From Cryptosporangium aurantiacum (GTDB lineage Bacteria; Actinomycetota; Actinomycetes; Mycobacteriales; Cryptosporangiaceae): DNA of 64,000 bases. The notes beneath the pieces were generated by a model that was not told the DNA's origin, searched no databases, and saw only the letters and a program-made list of their open reading frames with translations. Made by a program: the position numbers and the translations under genes. Where the stretch lies: contig NZ_FRCS01000008.1 of NCBI RefSeq assembly GCF_900143005.1, forward strand, positions 124,001-188,000, read 5' to 3'. Of the stretch, positions 1 through 9,904 are shown piece after piece; position 1 is the stretch's first letter; every line of letters starts with the position of its first letter.

Positions 1-2
1 CG

Positions 3-164
3 ACCGCGCTGAGCTACCTCAGCACGTGGCTCTACGCGGACGGCCAGTGGGAGTACAGCGACGCCCACGTCGTCCACGGCCCGTGGCTGCTGGTGTACAC
101 CGTCGCCGTCATCGCCGCCTGCGCCGCGCTGCTGGTGGCCCGATACCGGAAGGTCCCGGCATGA
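3..164 (+). CDS. ABC-2 type transporter permease, C-terminal fragment (cut by window start)
   Basis: Only the last 53 codons are inside the window. The translation contains a hydrophobic stretch beginning at GPWLLVYTVAVIAACAALLV, followed by a short basic tail ending RYRKVPA. That is the usual last membrane helix and cytoplasmic end of an ABC-2 type permease. The stop codon overlaps the start of the following ATPase gene as ATGA, so the two are translationally coupled. A second permease lies downstream of the ATPase. The substrate cannot be inferred, and the call rests mainly on context and one helix. Confidence 0.6.
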   Translation, partial: TALSYLSTWLYADGQWEYSDAHVVHGPWLLVYTVAVIAACAALLVARYRKVPA

Positions 165-1117
165 GCGCGACCACCGTCTCCGATACGCGTTCGGACGCAC
201 CGGCGAAGGCCGTGCTCGAGATCAACGGGGTGTCGCGCTGGTTCGGCAACGTCGTCGCGGTCAACGACATCTCGATGTCGATCGGCACCGGCGTCACCGG
301 CCTGCTCGGCCCCAACGGGGCCGGAAAGACCACGTTGCTGCATCTGATGGCCGGTCTGCTGCAGCCCTCCCGCGGTTCGATCACGCTGGCCGACGCCCCG
401 GTCTGGCGCAACCCGGCGATCTACGCGTCGCTCGGTCTGGTCGTCGACCGCGAGGACACCTACGGCTTCCTGTCCGCCCGTGAGCTGGTCGAGGCCACCG
501 CGAAGCTGCACAAGCTGCCGCAGCCACGGGCCGCGACGGACCGGGCGATCGCGATGGTCGGGCTGGGCAGCGCGGCCGACCGCCGGATCGCCACCTACTC
601 CAAGGGCATGCGCCAGCGCGCCCGGGTGGCCGCCGCCCTGGTGCACGACCCGGCCGTCCTGCTGCTCGACGAGCCGTTCAACGGCATGGACCCCCGGCAG
701 CGGCTGGAGCTCATGGAGCTCCTGCAGCGCATGGGCGAGTCCGGACGCACGGTGCTGTTCAGCTCGCACATCCTGGAGGAGGTCGAGCAGGTCTCGCAGT
801 CGATCCAGGTGATGGTGGCCGGGCGGCTCGCCGCGTCCGGCGATCACCGGGCGATCCGCCGGTTGATGACGCAGCGGCCGCACGAGTTCCGGCTGGCCTC
901 CAGCGACGACCGTGCGCTGGGCGTGGCGCTGCTGGGCCTGGAGTGCGTCTCCGGCATCGAGCTGGAACCGCCGGGGCTGTTGGTGCGGGCCCGTGACTAC
1001 GGCGCGTTCACGCTGGCGCTGCCCCCGACGGCGCGCGCCGCCGGGGTGCGGCTGTACCAGGTGCTGCCCGCCGACGAGTCGCTGGAAAGCGTCTTCTCGT
1101 ATCTCATCGCAGGCTGA
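161..1117 (+). CDS. ABC transporter ATP-binding protein
   Basis: A 318-residue nucleotide-binding subunit expected to power the flanking ABC-2 permeases on the cytoplasmic face of the membrane. The Walker A motif GPNGAGKTT lies near residues 50-58. The signature region is YSKGMRQR, which is a slightly variant LSGGQ as is common in ABC-2 exporters of the CcmA/NatA type. Walker B is VLLLDEP and the switch histidine sits in SSHILEE. About 90 residues follow the core domain, as in drug or antibiotic exporter ATPases. The start overlaps the preceding permease stop by ATGA. An upstream in-frame extension is rejected because it would read through that permease gene. The substrate is unknown. Confidence 0.93.
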   Translation: MSATTVSDTRSDAPAKAVLEINGVSRWFGNVVAVNDISMSIGTGVTGLLGPNGAGKTTLLHLMAGLLQPSRGSITLADAPVWRNPAIYASLGLVVDREDTYGFLSARELVEATAKLHKLPQPRAATDRAIAMVGLGSAADRRIATYSKGMRQRARVAAALVHDPAVLLLDEPFNGMDPRQRLELMELLQRMGESGRTVLFSSHILEEVEQVSQSIQVMVAGRLAASGDHRAIRRLMTQRPHEFRLASSDDRALGVALLGLECVSGIELEPPGLLVRARDYGAFTLALPPTARAAGVRLYQVLPADESLESVFSYLIAG

Positions 1118-1126
1118 GGGGTTGTC

Positions 1127-1840
1127 GTGTCCGGAGTAATCGCGCGGATCACTGTTCGAGGCCTTCTCGGCCGACGGCGGTTCTTGCTGCTGTTGCCGCT
1201 CCCGCTGCTGCTGATCGCGGCCGCGTCGATCGGCCGCATCTCGGGGGTCTCCCCGTCGGAGTGGGCCGAGGCCGTCTTGACGCAGGTCGGGTTCGCGGTG
1301 GTGTTGCCGCTGATCGCGCTGATCGTCGGCACCGGCGTGCTGGGCTCGGAGCTCGAGGACGGCAGCGCGGTCACGATCCTGACGACACCGGTGTCGCGCG
1401 GGACGATCGTGCTGACGAAGCTGGCCGTCGCGATCGGGATCACCACGGTGGCCACCGCGGTGCCGATGTTCATCGCCGGCGTCATCGTGGATTCGGCCCG
1501 GCTCGGCGTCGGGCTGGCGGTCGGGGCGTTCGTCGGCACGGTCGCTTACACCACGCTGTTCATCGCGTTGAGCGTCATCAGCCGCCGGCCGGTGCTGATC
1601 GCCCTGGGTTACCTGGTGATCTGGGAAGGCACGCTGGTCAGCATCCTGTCCGGGGTGCGGTGGCTGAGCATCCGGCAGTTCGCGTCAGCGGTGGGTGATC
1701 GCGCGGCGTCGACCGAGTTGCTGTCGGTCGATGTCCCGGCGCTCTACGCGGTGCTGGCCACGGCGGTGCTGGCGGTGGCGGCGACCACGCTGGCGATCGA
1801 CCGGCTCAGCGCGTACAGCGTGCGCGGCGAGACCGGCTGA
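1127..1840 (+). CDS. ABC-2 type transporter permease
   Basis: A 237-residue, strongly hydrophobic protein with about six predicted membrane helices, for example LLLLPLPLLLIAAASI and VLPLIALIVGTGVLG. The segment LGSELEDGSAVTILTTPVSR matches the cytoplasmic coupling region typical of ABC-2 permeases. It starts at GTG, 9 nt after the ATPase stop, with GAGGGG as ribosome binding site. With the ATPase and the partial upstream permease it forms one exporter operon that ends at the hairpin at 1844-1874. The transported compound cannot be told from sequence. Confidence 0.88.
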   Translation: MSGVIARITVRGLLGRRRFLLLLPLPLLLIAAASIGRISGVSPSEWAEAVLTQVGFAVVLPLIALIVGTGVLGSELEDGSAVTILTTPVSRGTIVLTKLAVAIGITTVATAVPMFIAGVIVDSARLGVGLAVGAFVGTVAYTTLFIALSVISRRPVLIALGYLVIWEGTLVSILSGVRWLSIRQFASAVGDRAASTELLSVDVPALYAVLATAVLAVAATTLAIDRLSAYSVRGETG

Positions 1841-1843
1841 GCC

Positions 1844-1874
1844 GGTGAAGGCCGACCACGGTCGGCCCTTCACC
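1844..1874. terminator. Bidirectional hairpin terminator between the ABC operon and thiN
   Basis: Two 14-15 nt arms (GGTGAAGGCCGACC and its near-perfect complement, one bulged base) are separated by a very short loop. The hairpin sits directly after the plus-strand permease stop and overlaps the end of the minus-strand thiN gene. There is no T-tract, which is usual for actinobacterial terminators. Confidence 0.65.
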
Positions 1875-2493
1875 GCGGTTGGATCGTTAGGAGGACGCCG
1901 TCGCGGAGCGCCACCCGGGCGGTGGTGCCGCTCAGGACGTTCGAGACGCCGCGGGTCGTGCCGGGCGGCAGATCCTCGTCCCGCAACGGGTATTCCAGGC
2001 CCTCGGTCCGGATGCCGATGGCCGCTCCGTGCACCGGCAGCAGCGTGACGACATCGCCGGGTTCGCCGGTGAGCACCGCCTCGGTCCGCACCACCGTGAC
2101 CGTTGCGGACGCCCACCGCGCCTGGACTTCGACACCCGCGTAGAGCGGCGACGCGAGCAGGAACGCCACCGCCAGCCAGTGGTCGAACCGCCCGCCGGCT
2201 CCACCCAGGACGACGATCCGCGCGGGGCGCAGCGCCAGGGCGGCGTCCAACGCCAGCTCCAGGTCGGTCGCGTCCTTGGCCGCCGGATGACGCTCGACCC
2301 GGCCGCCGGCCGCCTCCACCCGCTCGGCCGCGCCGGGCGACGCCGAGTCGAAGTCACCGATCGCCAGGCCGACCCGCAGCCCGATCGCGTGCGCGCCGTC
2401 CACACCCGAGTCGGCGGCCACCACGAACGCGTCGGTGGGCAGACCCTTCAGAAATTCGGCGGAGGGTGTCTCACCCCCGGCCACCACGATCAC
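1870..2493 (-). CDS. thiN: Thiamine pyrophosphokinase (ThiN/TPK family)
   Basis: A 207-residue cytosolic protein predicted to transfer pyrophosphate from ATP to thiamine. It shows the TPK landmarks in order: AADSGVDGA near residue 28, GDFDS near 47, KDATDLELAL near 73 with the conserved Asp residues, and GGAGGRFDHW near 96. The C-terminal half, with LLPVHGAAIGIRTEGLEYPL, is the thiamine-binding beta domain. The length is normal for bacterial TPK. The start is GTG at 2493. The gene lies downstream of tpiA on the same strand but is separated from it by a perfect 18-bp hairpin, so it is probably expressed on its own or by read-through. A paralogous nucleotide-sugar role is unlikely. Confidence 0.85.
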   Translation of the reverse strand: MIVVAGGETPSAEFLKGLPTDAFVVAADSGVDGAHAIGLRVGLAIGDFDSASPGAAERVEAAGGRVERHPAAKDATDLELALDAALALRPARIVVLGGAGGRFDHWLAVAFLLASPLYAGVEVQARWASATVTVVRTEAVLTGEPGDVVTLLPVHGAAIGIRTEGLEYPLRDEDLPPGTTRGVSNVLSGTTARVALRDGVLLTIQPR

Positions 2494-2500
2494 GCAGGAC

Positions 2501-2538
2501 GAATCGGCCGGCGGGGCAGTTGCCCCGCCGGCCGATTC
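2501..2538 (-). terminator. Perfect 18-bp hairpin after tpiA
   Basis: Arms of 18 nt (GAATCGGCCGGCGGGGCA and its exact complement) are separated by only two bases. The hairpin lies 14 nt beyond the tpiA stop and before the thiN start. It most likely ends the gap-pgk-tpiA transcript. No T-tract follows. Confidence 0.8.
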
Positions 2539-2552
2539 GCATGCCGACGTAC

Positions 2553-3356
2553 TCAGCTCGCCGTCGCGTGCTCGGGGAACCGGGCGATCGTCGCGAACTC
2601 GTCCGCGTCGGTGCTCGCGCCGCCGACCAGGGCGCCGTCCACGTCGGGCTGCGCCATGATCGCGGCGACGTTCTTCGCCTTCACCGAGCCGCCGTAGAGG
2701 ATCCGGATGCCGTTCGCGATCTCCGGCGAGTACTTCTCGGCCAGCCGGGTGCGGATCGCCGCGCAGACCTCCTGCGCGTCCTCGGGCGTCGCCACCTTGC
2801 CGGTGCCGATCGCCCAGACCGGCTCGTAGGCGATGACGATGCTCGCGACCTGCTCGGCCGAGATCTTCGCCAGCGCCGCGTCGAGCTGCGCCGTGCAGTG
2901 CGGCACGTGCCCGGCGGCCTCGCGGACGTCGAGCCGCTCACCGATGCACAGGATCGGGGTGAGCCCGTGCTTGTAGGCGGCCTTCACCTTGGCGTTGACC
3001 ACCGTGTCGTCCTCGTGGTGGTACTCGCGCCGCTCGGAGTGGCCGATCACCACGTAGGTGCAGCCGAGCTTCGCCAGCATCGACCCGGAGATGTCCCCGG
3101 TGTAGGCGCCGGAGTCGTGCGGCGACAGGTCCTGCGCACCGTAGACGAGGTGCAGCTTGTCGCCGTCGACCAGCGTCTGCACGCTGCGCAGGTCGGTGAA
3201 CGGCGGGATGACCGCGACCTCGACCAGCGCCAGCTGCTCCTCGGTGAGGCTGATCGCGACCTTCTGCGTCAGCGCGATCGCCTCGAGGTGGTTGAGGTTC
3301 ATCTTCCAGTTGCCCGCGATCAGCGGACGACGCTCGAACGTCACCTTCTTGGCCAT
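2553..3356 (-). CDS. tpiA: Triosephosphate isomerase
   Basis: A 267-residue TIM-barrel enzyme interconverting dihydroxyacetone phosphate and glyceraldehyde 3-phosphate in glycolysis. The family signature is complete: LIAGNWKMN with the substrate-binding Asn and Lys near residues 15-18, VIGHSERR with the electrophilic His near 103, [12 protein letters not shown] with the catalytic Glu near 175, and ILYGGSVK with the phosphate-gripping loop. The ATG at 3356 is chosen because the upstream extension reads into pgk. It follows the pgk stop after one base, showing tight coupling. It is the last gene of the gap-pgk-tpiA operon; secG, which often follows tpiA in actinobacteria, is not here. Confidence 0.97.
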   Translation of the reverse strand: MAKKVTFERRPLIAGNWKMNLNHLEAIALTQKVAISLTEEQLALVEVAVIPPFTDLRSVQTLVDGDKLHLVYGAQDLSPHDSGAYTGDISGSMLAKLGCTYVVIGHSERREYHHEDDTVVNAKVKAAYKHGLTPILCIGERLDVREAAGHVPHCTAQLDAALAKISAEQVASIVIAYEPVWAIGTGKVATPEDAQEVCAAIRTRLAEKYSPEIANGIRILYGGSVKAKNVAAIMAQPDVDGALVGGASTDADEFATIARFPEHATAS

Positions 3357-3357
3357 G

Positions 3358-4557
3358 TCACGCCTTCCCGAGCGCAGCGACGCCGGGCAGTTCCTTGCCC
3401 TCCAGGAATTCCAGCGAGGCACCGCCGCCCGTGGAGATGTGCCCGAACCGGGACTCGTCGATCCCCAGCTGGCGCACCGCGGCAGCCGAGTCGCCGCCGC
3501 CGACGATCGTCAGCCCGTCGACCGAGGCCACTGCCTCGGCCACCCCGCGCGTGCCCGCCGCGAATGGCGCCAGCTCGAACACGCCCATCGGGCCGTTCCA
3601 GAACACGGTCTTCGCGCCCGCGAGCTTGCCCGCGAACAGTTCGACCGAGGCCGGGCCGATGTCCAGGCCCTTCCAGCCTTCCTCGATCTTGTCGGCCGCG
3701 ACGACCTTCGTGTTCGCGTCCGCGCTGAAGTCGTCGGCGAGCACGACGTCGGTCGGCAGGACGATCTTGTCGCCGCCCTCGGACAGCAGCCGGCGGCAGG
3801 TGTCGATCATCTCCTGCTCCAGCAGCGACCCACCGATGCCGTGGCCCTGCGCGGCCAGGAACGTGAAGCACATGCCGCCACCGATCAGCAGCGTGTCGAC
3901 CTTCGGCAGCAGCGCGTCGATGACGCCGAGCTTGTCGGAGACCTTGCTGCCGCCGAGCACGACGACGTACGGCCGAGCCGGGTCGCCGGTCAGCGTCTGC
4001 AGCACCTCCAGCTCACGGCGGACCAGGCCACCCGCGTACGCGGGCAGCAGCTCGGCCAGGTCGTAGACGCTCGCGTGCTTGCGGTGCACGGCGCCGAACG
4101 CGTCGTCCACGTACGCGCCGTCGCGACCGGCGAAGTGCGACAGCTGCTCCGCGAACGCCTTGCGCTCGGCGTCGTCCTTGCTGGTCTCGCCCTTGTTGAA
4201 CCGAAGGTTCTCGAGCAGCACGACACCGCCGTCGCCGAGCCCGGCGACGATCTCCTGGGCCTGCGGCCCGACCGTGTCGGACGCGAACGCGACCGGCGCG
4301 CCCAGCAGCTCGTCGAGCCGCTCGGCGACCGGCTCCAGCGAGTACTTCGGGTCCGGCGCGCCCTTGGGGCGGCCGAGGTGGGAGAAGACGACCACCTTCG
4401 CGCCGGCGTCGCGGAGCGCGGTGATCGTCGGCAGGACGGCACGGATCCGTCCGTCGTCGGTGATCTTCTGTCCGTCGAGCGGGACGTTGAGGTCGGCGCG
4501 CACGAGCACGCGCCGCCCCTCAACGCCCTCGGCGAGCAGGTCGTCGAGGGTCTTCAC
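3358..4557 (-). CDS. pgk: Phosphoglycerate kinase
   Basis: A 399-residue two-domain glycolytic kinase transferring phosphate from 1,3-bisphosphoglycerate to ADP. The N-terminal signature [13 protein letters not shown] is near residues 17-29, the substrate region FSHLGRPKG near 58-66, and [11 protein letters not shown] near 198-208. The nucleotide region [10 protein letters not shown] and the hinge sequence GGGDSAAA are present toward the C terminus. The gene lies between gap (4 nt gap) and tpiA (1 nt gap) in a three-gene operon. The length is normal for bacterial Pgk and no catalytic motif is missing. Confidence 0.97.
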   Translation of the reverse strand: MKTLDDLLAEGVEGRRVLVRADLNVPLDGQKITDDGRIRAVLPTITALRDAGAKVVVFSHLGRPKGAPDPKYSLEPVAERLDELLGAPVAFASDTVGPQAQEIVAGLGDGGVVLLENLRFNKGETSKDDAERKAFAEQLSHFAGRDGAYVDDAFGAVHRKHASVYDLAELLPAYAGGLVRRELEVLQTLTGDPARPYVVVLGGSKVSDKLGVIDALLPKVDTLLIGGGMCFTFLAAQGHGIGGSLLEQEMIDTCRRLLSEGGDKIVLPTDVVLADDFSADANTKVVAADKIEEGWKGLDIGPASVELFAGKLAGAKTVFWNGPMGVFELAPFAAGTRGVAEAVASVDGLTIVGGGDSAAAVRQLGIDESRFGHISTGGGASLEFLEGKELPGVAALGKA

Positions 4558-4561
4558 GTTC

Positions 4562-5662
<1,101 letters not shown>

Positions 5663-5778
5663 CTATCGATGAGCCGCGGGTGACATCGTACCGGTCCCGC
5701 CGAATCGATTCAGCGTCCAGTTCGTGCCGGACCGGCCCGCGGTGTCCCCACCCCTGGTCACGGCGGGTGAGCGCTCGG

Positions 5779-8355
5779 TCAGTCGCCTCGGGTCAGCTCC
5801 CACAGCCGGATCGTCTTGTCGTCGCTGCAACTGGCCAGGTACTTCCCGTCGGGGCTGAACGTCAGACCGGAGATCGCGTCGGAATGACCCTTCAGCGGCG
5901 AACCGATCGCCTTCCTGCCCTGAACGTCCCAGAGCCTGATCGTCTTGTCGGCGGCGGCGCTGGCCAGATACTTCCCGTCAGCCGTGAACACCAGCGCGGA
6001 GATCCGGTCGGTGTGGCCGGTGAGGTCGGCGCCGAGCGCACGGCCGGAGGCGACGTCGAAGAGCACGATCGAGTTCCCGTAGCTGTTGACCGCCGCCAGG
6101 ATCTTTCCGTCGGGGCTGAACGCGAGCCGGTCGAGGTTGAAGTAGTCGTCCTTCTCCGGCTTGAGCACTCCGGCGGTCTGCTTCCGGCTCTCGACGTCGT
6201 AGATCCGCAGGCCGTCGTTGACCGCGGCGAGCTTGCTGCCGTCCCGGCTCAGCGAGAACAGCGACACGGAGGTGGGGGTGCCGGACACGCGATCCGCCTG
6301 GTCCACGACGGCACCGTCGCCGGTGGCCTTCCACGTGCGCACGGTGGTCGCCGTGTCGACGCCGTACAGCGACTCACCGTCCGAGCTGAACCGGATCAGG
6401 TAGATGTAGGTGCCTTCGGCGTCGAGCGGATCCGAGGCCGCCCGGCGGTTCTCGACGTCCCAGACCCGCGGTTTGTAGTTGCTGATCGACGCCAGCCGCT
6501 TGCCCTCGGCGTCGAAGACGATCGCGTCGACGTCGTAGTCGAAGCTCGTCAGCGCGAGCCCGGTTTCCGTGCGCTTCTCGACGTCCCAGAACCGGATCGC
6601 CTCGTCGTCGCCCGCGCTGGCCAGCAGCGTGCTGTCCGGGCTGAACGCGACCGCGTTGAGCGCGTCCTTCTGCTTCGCCAGGGTTCCGGCGGACGTCGCG
6701 CCGGTGATCGGCTTCTCGACCCACGGGTCGCGGAGGATGACGACGAGCGTCGCGCCGATCGCCAGCACGACGACCGCGGCGACGGCTCCGATCAGGACCG
6801 TCCGCTTGCGCCACCAGGCCTTGCCGGGAGCGGGGGGCGTCCCGGCTGACCCTGGACCGGCCGGGCCCGGACCCGCCGGACCCGCAGGGCCCGGGTGCGC
6901 GGTGGCCGGGTGCGCGGGGGTCGGGTGCGCGGGGGTCGGGTGCGTGGGGGTCGGTTGCGACGCCCAGCCTTGGCCGGCCACCGGCGAGACCGGCCCCGCG
7001 AAGGGCGGAGCGCCGTGGCCGGGCGGAGCGCCGTGGCCGGGCGGGCCGCCGTGCCCGGGCGGAGCGCCGTGGCCGGTCTGGCTGCCCGGAGCCGGGCCGC
7101 CGTGGGCGGCCTGGCCGCCGGAGACCGGGGTCGGATCGGCCGGGTAGAGGTGCGGCGGACCCGAGGGTGACAGCGGCTGGGTCGGCGGAGACACCGCCTG
7201 CGTCGGCGGCCCCGCTGGGGATCGCGGCGCGACCGGACCGGGCGGGAGCACTTCGGTCGGCGGCTCGATCACCGTGGTCGCCGCGGCCACCACCGCGTGC
7301 AGGCTTCCCTCCGAGACCACGAGCTCCGGCGTGTCCAGCGCGGTCGGCGCGATCCGCAGCGTCCGGTGCAGCAGCGTGGCGGCCAGCGGGATCCGGGACG
7401 ACCCGCCGACCAGCAGCACTCCGCCGACCTGCTCCGGCGCGATCCCGGCGGTACGCAGGACGCTCAACGTCAACGCGGACGTGCGGTCCAGCAGCGGCGT
7501 CGCGAGCTTCTCGAACTCCTCGCGGGTGAGGCGTACGCCGGTGTTCACCAGCGGCACGTGCAGGTCGGTCGCCGGATGCCGGGACAGCTGCTCCTTCGCG
7601 GCCTTCGCGCCCCGCCAGAGCGCGTGCCGCGCCTGCTGATCGGCCAGCGTCTGTGGCCAGTCCAGCTGCGCCCAGGCCGCGCTCGCGCCGCCGGTCAGCC
7701 CGCGCGCGTGCGCGACGACCGCCGCGTCCAGGTCGAGCCCTCCGACGTCGGGCAGGCCCGCGGAGGCGACGACCTCGAACCCCGCCCCCACCGGCCGGAC
7801 GACGCTGACGTCGAACGTTCCTGCGCCCAGGTCGTAGACGACGAGGCAGCGTTCGCCGGCTAACTGGTGCCCCAGCACGCGCACGAAGTACGCGGCGGCG
7901 GCCACCGGTTCCGGGATCAGCTCGACCCGGCCGAGACCGGCGCGTTCGGCAGCGGACGTGAGCACGCCGAGCCGGGTCTGTCCCCAGGCCGCCGGGTGCG
8001 TGAGCACGATGCTTCCCGGTGGGCCGCCGGTCACCCGGTACGCCTCCTCGGCGACGCGCCGGAGCACGACGCTGACCAGATCGGCGACGCTGATCTCCCG
8101 CTCGCCCAGCCAGAGCGTGCCGTCGTCGATCCGGCGCTTCGGGTTCGGCTCCAGGCCCGACGCGTAACCCAGGCCGGCACGCTCGGCGTCCGCACCGGTC
8201 AGCGGTGCGCCGTCCGGGCCGACGAACACCGCGGACGGGAGCAGTGGCGACGAGTCGAACAACAGCGGACGCACCCGCCCGTCCGCGCTGAGGAGCGACG
8301 CGACGGTGCTGGAGGTTCCGAAGTCGACGCCGAGCCGGTAGGTGTCCACGACCAC
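5779..8355 (-). CDS. Membrane-anchored Hsp70-type ATPase fused to a seven-bladed WD40 propeller
   Basis: An 858-residue protein with four parts. Residues 1-360 are an actin/Hsp70-like nucleotide-binding domain: phosphate-1 loop VDFGTSSTVASL near 10, phosphate-2 loop YDLGAGTFDVSVV near 174, adenosine motif VLLVGGSSRIP near 313. Residues 363-512 are a Pro/Gly/His/Ala-rich linker with repeats such as PPGHGA and HPTPA. One membrane helix lies at about 519-542 after WWRKR. Residues 560-855 form seven WD40 blades; the last two are canonical (DGKYLASAAADKTIRLWD). The basic flank places the ATPase inside and the propeller outside. The Hsp70 substrate-binding domain is absent. It may act as an ATP-gated transmembrane sensor or scaffold; the function is unknown. 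It starts at GTG 8355 or GTG 8349. Confidence 0.9.
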   Translation of the reverse strand: MVVDTYRLGVDFGTSSTVASLLSADGRVRPLLFDSSPLLPSAVFVGPDGAPLTGADAERAGLGYASGLEPNPKRRIDDGTLWLGEREISVADLVSVVLRRVAEEAYRVTGGPPGSIVLTHPAAWGQTRLGVLTSAAERAGLGRVELIPEPVAAAAYFVRVLGHQLAGERCLVVYDLGAGTFDVSVVRPVGAGFEVVASAGLPDVGGLDLDAAVVAHARGLTGGASAAWAQLDWPQTLADQQARHALWRGAKAAKEQLSRHPATDLHVPLVNTGVRLTREEFEKLATPLLDRTSALTLSVLRTAGIAPEQVGGVLLVGGSSRIPLAATLLHRTLRIAPTALDTPELVVSEGSLHAVVAAATTVIEPPTEVLPPGPVAPRSPAGPPTQAVSPPTQPLSPSGPPHLYPADPTPVSGGQAAHGGPAPGSQTGHGAPPGHGGPPGHGAPPGHGAPPFAGPVSPVAGQGWASQPTPTHPTPAHPTPAHPATAHPGPAGPAGPGPAGPGSAGTPPAPGKAWWRKRTVLIGAVAAVVVLAIGATLVVILRDPWVEKPITGATSAGTLAKQKDALNAVAFSPDSTLLASAGDDEAIRFWDVEKRTETGLALTSFDYDVDAIVFDAEGKRLASISNYKPRVWDVENRRAASDPLDAEGTYIYLIRFSSDGESLYGVDTATTVRTWKATGDGAVVDQADRVSGTPTSVSLFSLSRDGSKLAAVNDGLRIYDVESRKQTAGVLKPEKDDYFNLDRLAFSPDGKILAAVNSYGNSIVLFDVASGRALGADLTGHTDRISALVFTADGKYLASAAADKTIRLWDVQGRKAIGSPLKGHSDAISGLTFSPDGKYLASCSDDKTIRLWELTRGD

Positions 8356-8424
8356 CCAGCCACCCTAGGTGATCGCCCACCACGAGAGGTGATGGGTCTT
8401 GCATCCGACTCTGTGACGCGGGGC

Positions 8425-8931
8425 TCAGGCCGAGAGGCGCCGGAAACCGCTGGAGTGGAACACCAGCGGCGCCACGGCCGGCTCGACGTCGAACGCCTCG
8501 ATCCGCAGCAGCACGATGTTGTGGTCGCCGGCCGGGACCTCCCGCTCGACCGTGCACTCCAGCCAGGCGCTGGCGCCCTCGATCAGCACCGCACCACCCT
8601 GGGTGGTGCCGACCGTCAACCCCTCGAACCGGTCACCGGTCTTCGCCGCCAGCCGACGGGCGGCGAGGTCGTGCGACTCCCCCAGCACGCTGACCCCGAC
8701 GAACGGCCGGTCGCGCAGCCGCGGCCAGGTCGTCGACGTGTGCTGGACGCAGACCGCCACCAGCGCCGGCTCCATCGACACCGCGACGAAGCTGCTGGCC
8801 GCCATGCCGACCGGGACGCCGTCCACGACCGCGCACAGCCCGACCACGCCGCTCGGAAACGCGCCGTAGACGTTCCGCAGGTCCCGGGGTGCTGCCCCGG
8901 CGACCGCCCTCATCGCGGAGCCGTCCCTCAT
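8425..8931 (-). CDS. Flavin reductase (HpaC/NtaB-like, FMN-binding split barrel)
   Basis: A 168-residue protein of the flavin reductase-like split-barrel family, which supplies reduced FMN or FAD to two-component monooxygenases. Typical features are the N-terminal FPSGVVGLCAVVDG segment, MAASSFVAVSMEPALVAVCV, LRDRPFVGVSVL and the late GDHNIVLLRIEAF motif. The start ATG at 8931 overlaps the stop of the upstream reductase gene as ATGA; the much longer upstream reading frame is a shadow of that gene. No flavin-dependent monooxygenase is seen in the window, so the partner must lie elsewhere. Assignment to the family is firm; the partner and substrate are unknown. Confidence 0.87.
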   Translation of the reverse strand: MRDGSAMRAVAGAAPRDLRNVYGAFPSGVVGLCAVVDGVPVGMAASSFVAVSMEPALVAVCVQHTSTTWPRLRDRPFVGVSVLGESHDLAARRLAAKTGDRFEGLTVGTTQGGAVLIEGASAWLECTVEREVPAGDHNIVLLRIEAFDVEPAVAPLVFHSSGFRRLSA

Positions 8932-9428
8932 CGCAGGCCGGAGACGGTGCCTGCCACCGCGCCCGACCACCGCTTGGCGTAGTCCGCAATCGCGGAGCTC
9001 TCGGTGTAGGTCGAGTCGATCAGGTACAGGCCTGGCGTCGGGCAGGACGCCCCGAGCTCGACGAGCACCGGCTTGAGCAGCAGGTCCGGGGCCATCGCGT
9101 GGCCGGGACCCGCCCCGAGCATCACCGGTACCGCGACCACACCCGCCAGGCCCTCGGCGGTGGCGAACTGGTCGAGGAACAGCTTGAGCACTCCGGTGTA
9201 GGTGGCCTTGAACGTCGGGCTGGCGACGACCGCGACGTCCGCCGACCGCACCGACTCGACCGCGGCGGCCACCCCGGCGTCGCCCCAGCCGAGCAGCCCG
9301 GCGCCGAGCGTGACGACGTCCACGACGACGTCCGGGTCCTGGCCGGTCAGTTCGCGGGCGACCCGGGTGGCGGCGTCGAGCGTCCGCGACTGCGGCTTCG
9401 GGTTTCCAGCGACCACTGCCACCTTCAT
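8928..9428 (-). CDS. NAD(P)H-dependent FMN reductase (SsuE/MsuE-like)
   Basis: A 166-residue flavodoxin-fold reductase. The FMN-phosphate loop is AGNPKPQSRT near residue 8, and SPTFKATYTGVLKLFLDQF near 75-93 is the family's second hallmark. The start ATG at 9428 is preferred over the TTG three bases upstream because GGGAG is about 8 nt before it. The stop overlaps the start of the split-barrel flavin reductase by ATGA. Having two different flavin reductases in one operon suggests reduced flavin supply to an oxygenase or desulfonation pathway, which is inference only. Confidence 0.87.
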   Translation of the reverse strand: MKVAVVAGNPKPQSRTLDAATRVARELTGQDPDVVVDVVTLGAGLLGWGDAGVAAAVESVRSADVAVVASPTFKATYTGVLKLFLDQFATAEGLAGVVAVPVMLGAGPGHAMAPDLLLKPVLVELGASCPTPGLYLIDSTYTESSAIADYAKRWSGAVAGTVSGLR

Positions 9429-9610
9429 CAAACATCTCCCTACTGCTCGTCGCGTCGCCTCTTATCGGTACCGGACCGGACGGGCTCCGTGGGTTACGGA
9501 GCATCGACACTTTCTGCGAGCTTCGTCATGGCGTGACGGGGTCGGACTGCGCACTGCCTCTGAGTACAAGCACTCACGCCGGACGAATGAATCCCGGCGA
9601 AGGTGAACGC

Positions 9611-9904
9611 ATGCGAATTCTTCGACTCGCCTTCGGTAACTGGTTCTCCCGCGCCTACCTGGCGGGCGTCGCGGTGGTGGCCGCGCTGGTCACCGTCAGC
9701 CTGGTGACCTGGGACCAGCCGGACGCCAACCTGGCAGCCGTCTGGTTGATCTTCGTCACGCTGCCGTTCTCGTTCCTCGGCGTGCTCGCGCCGGACTCGG
9801 CCGCCGGTCCGGCGTTGCTCGGTGGCGTGGCTCTCGGGGCGTTCGTCAACGCGGTCCTGATCGGTGGGTTGGTCTCGCTGGTCAGGCGTCGCCCGGCCCA
9901 CTGA
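9611..9904 (+). CDS. Small membrane protein (resembles the SCO4225 family)
   Basis: A 97-residue protein with three hydrophobic segments: AYLAGVAVVAALVTVSLVTW, the segment around AAVWLIFVTLPFSFLGVLAP, and LLGGVALGAFVNAVLIGGLV. The opening MRILRLAFGNWFSRAYL and the spacing of helices resemble small Streptomyces membrane proteins of the SCO4225 type, from memory. ATG at 9611 is chosen because GAAGG lies 8 nt upstream; an ATG at 9587 would add eight polar residues. Its last 23 nt overlap tail-to-tail with the LAL regulator gene on the other strand. No function is known. Confidence 0.65.
   Translation: MRILRLAFGNWFSRAYLAGVAVVAALVTVSLVTWDQPDANLAAVWLIFVTLPFSFLGVLAPDSAAGPALLGGVALGAFVNAVLIGGLVSLVRRRPAH

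Noticed and set aside
6374-8557. Long minus-strand frame of 727 codons overlapping the Hsp70-WD40 gene
   Set aside because: It is a shifted frame of the same gene, extremely Arg/Gly/Ala-rich, while the other frame carries complete Hsp70 and WD40 motifs.
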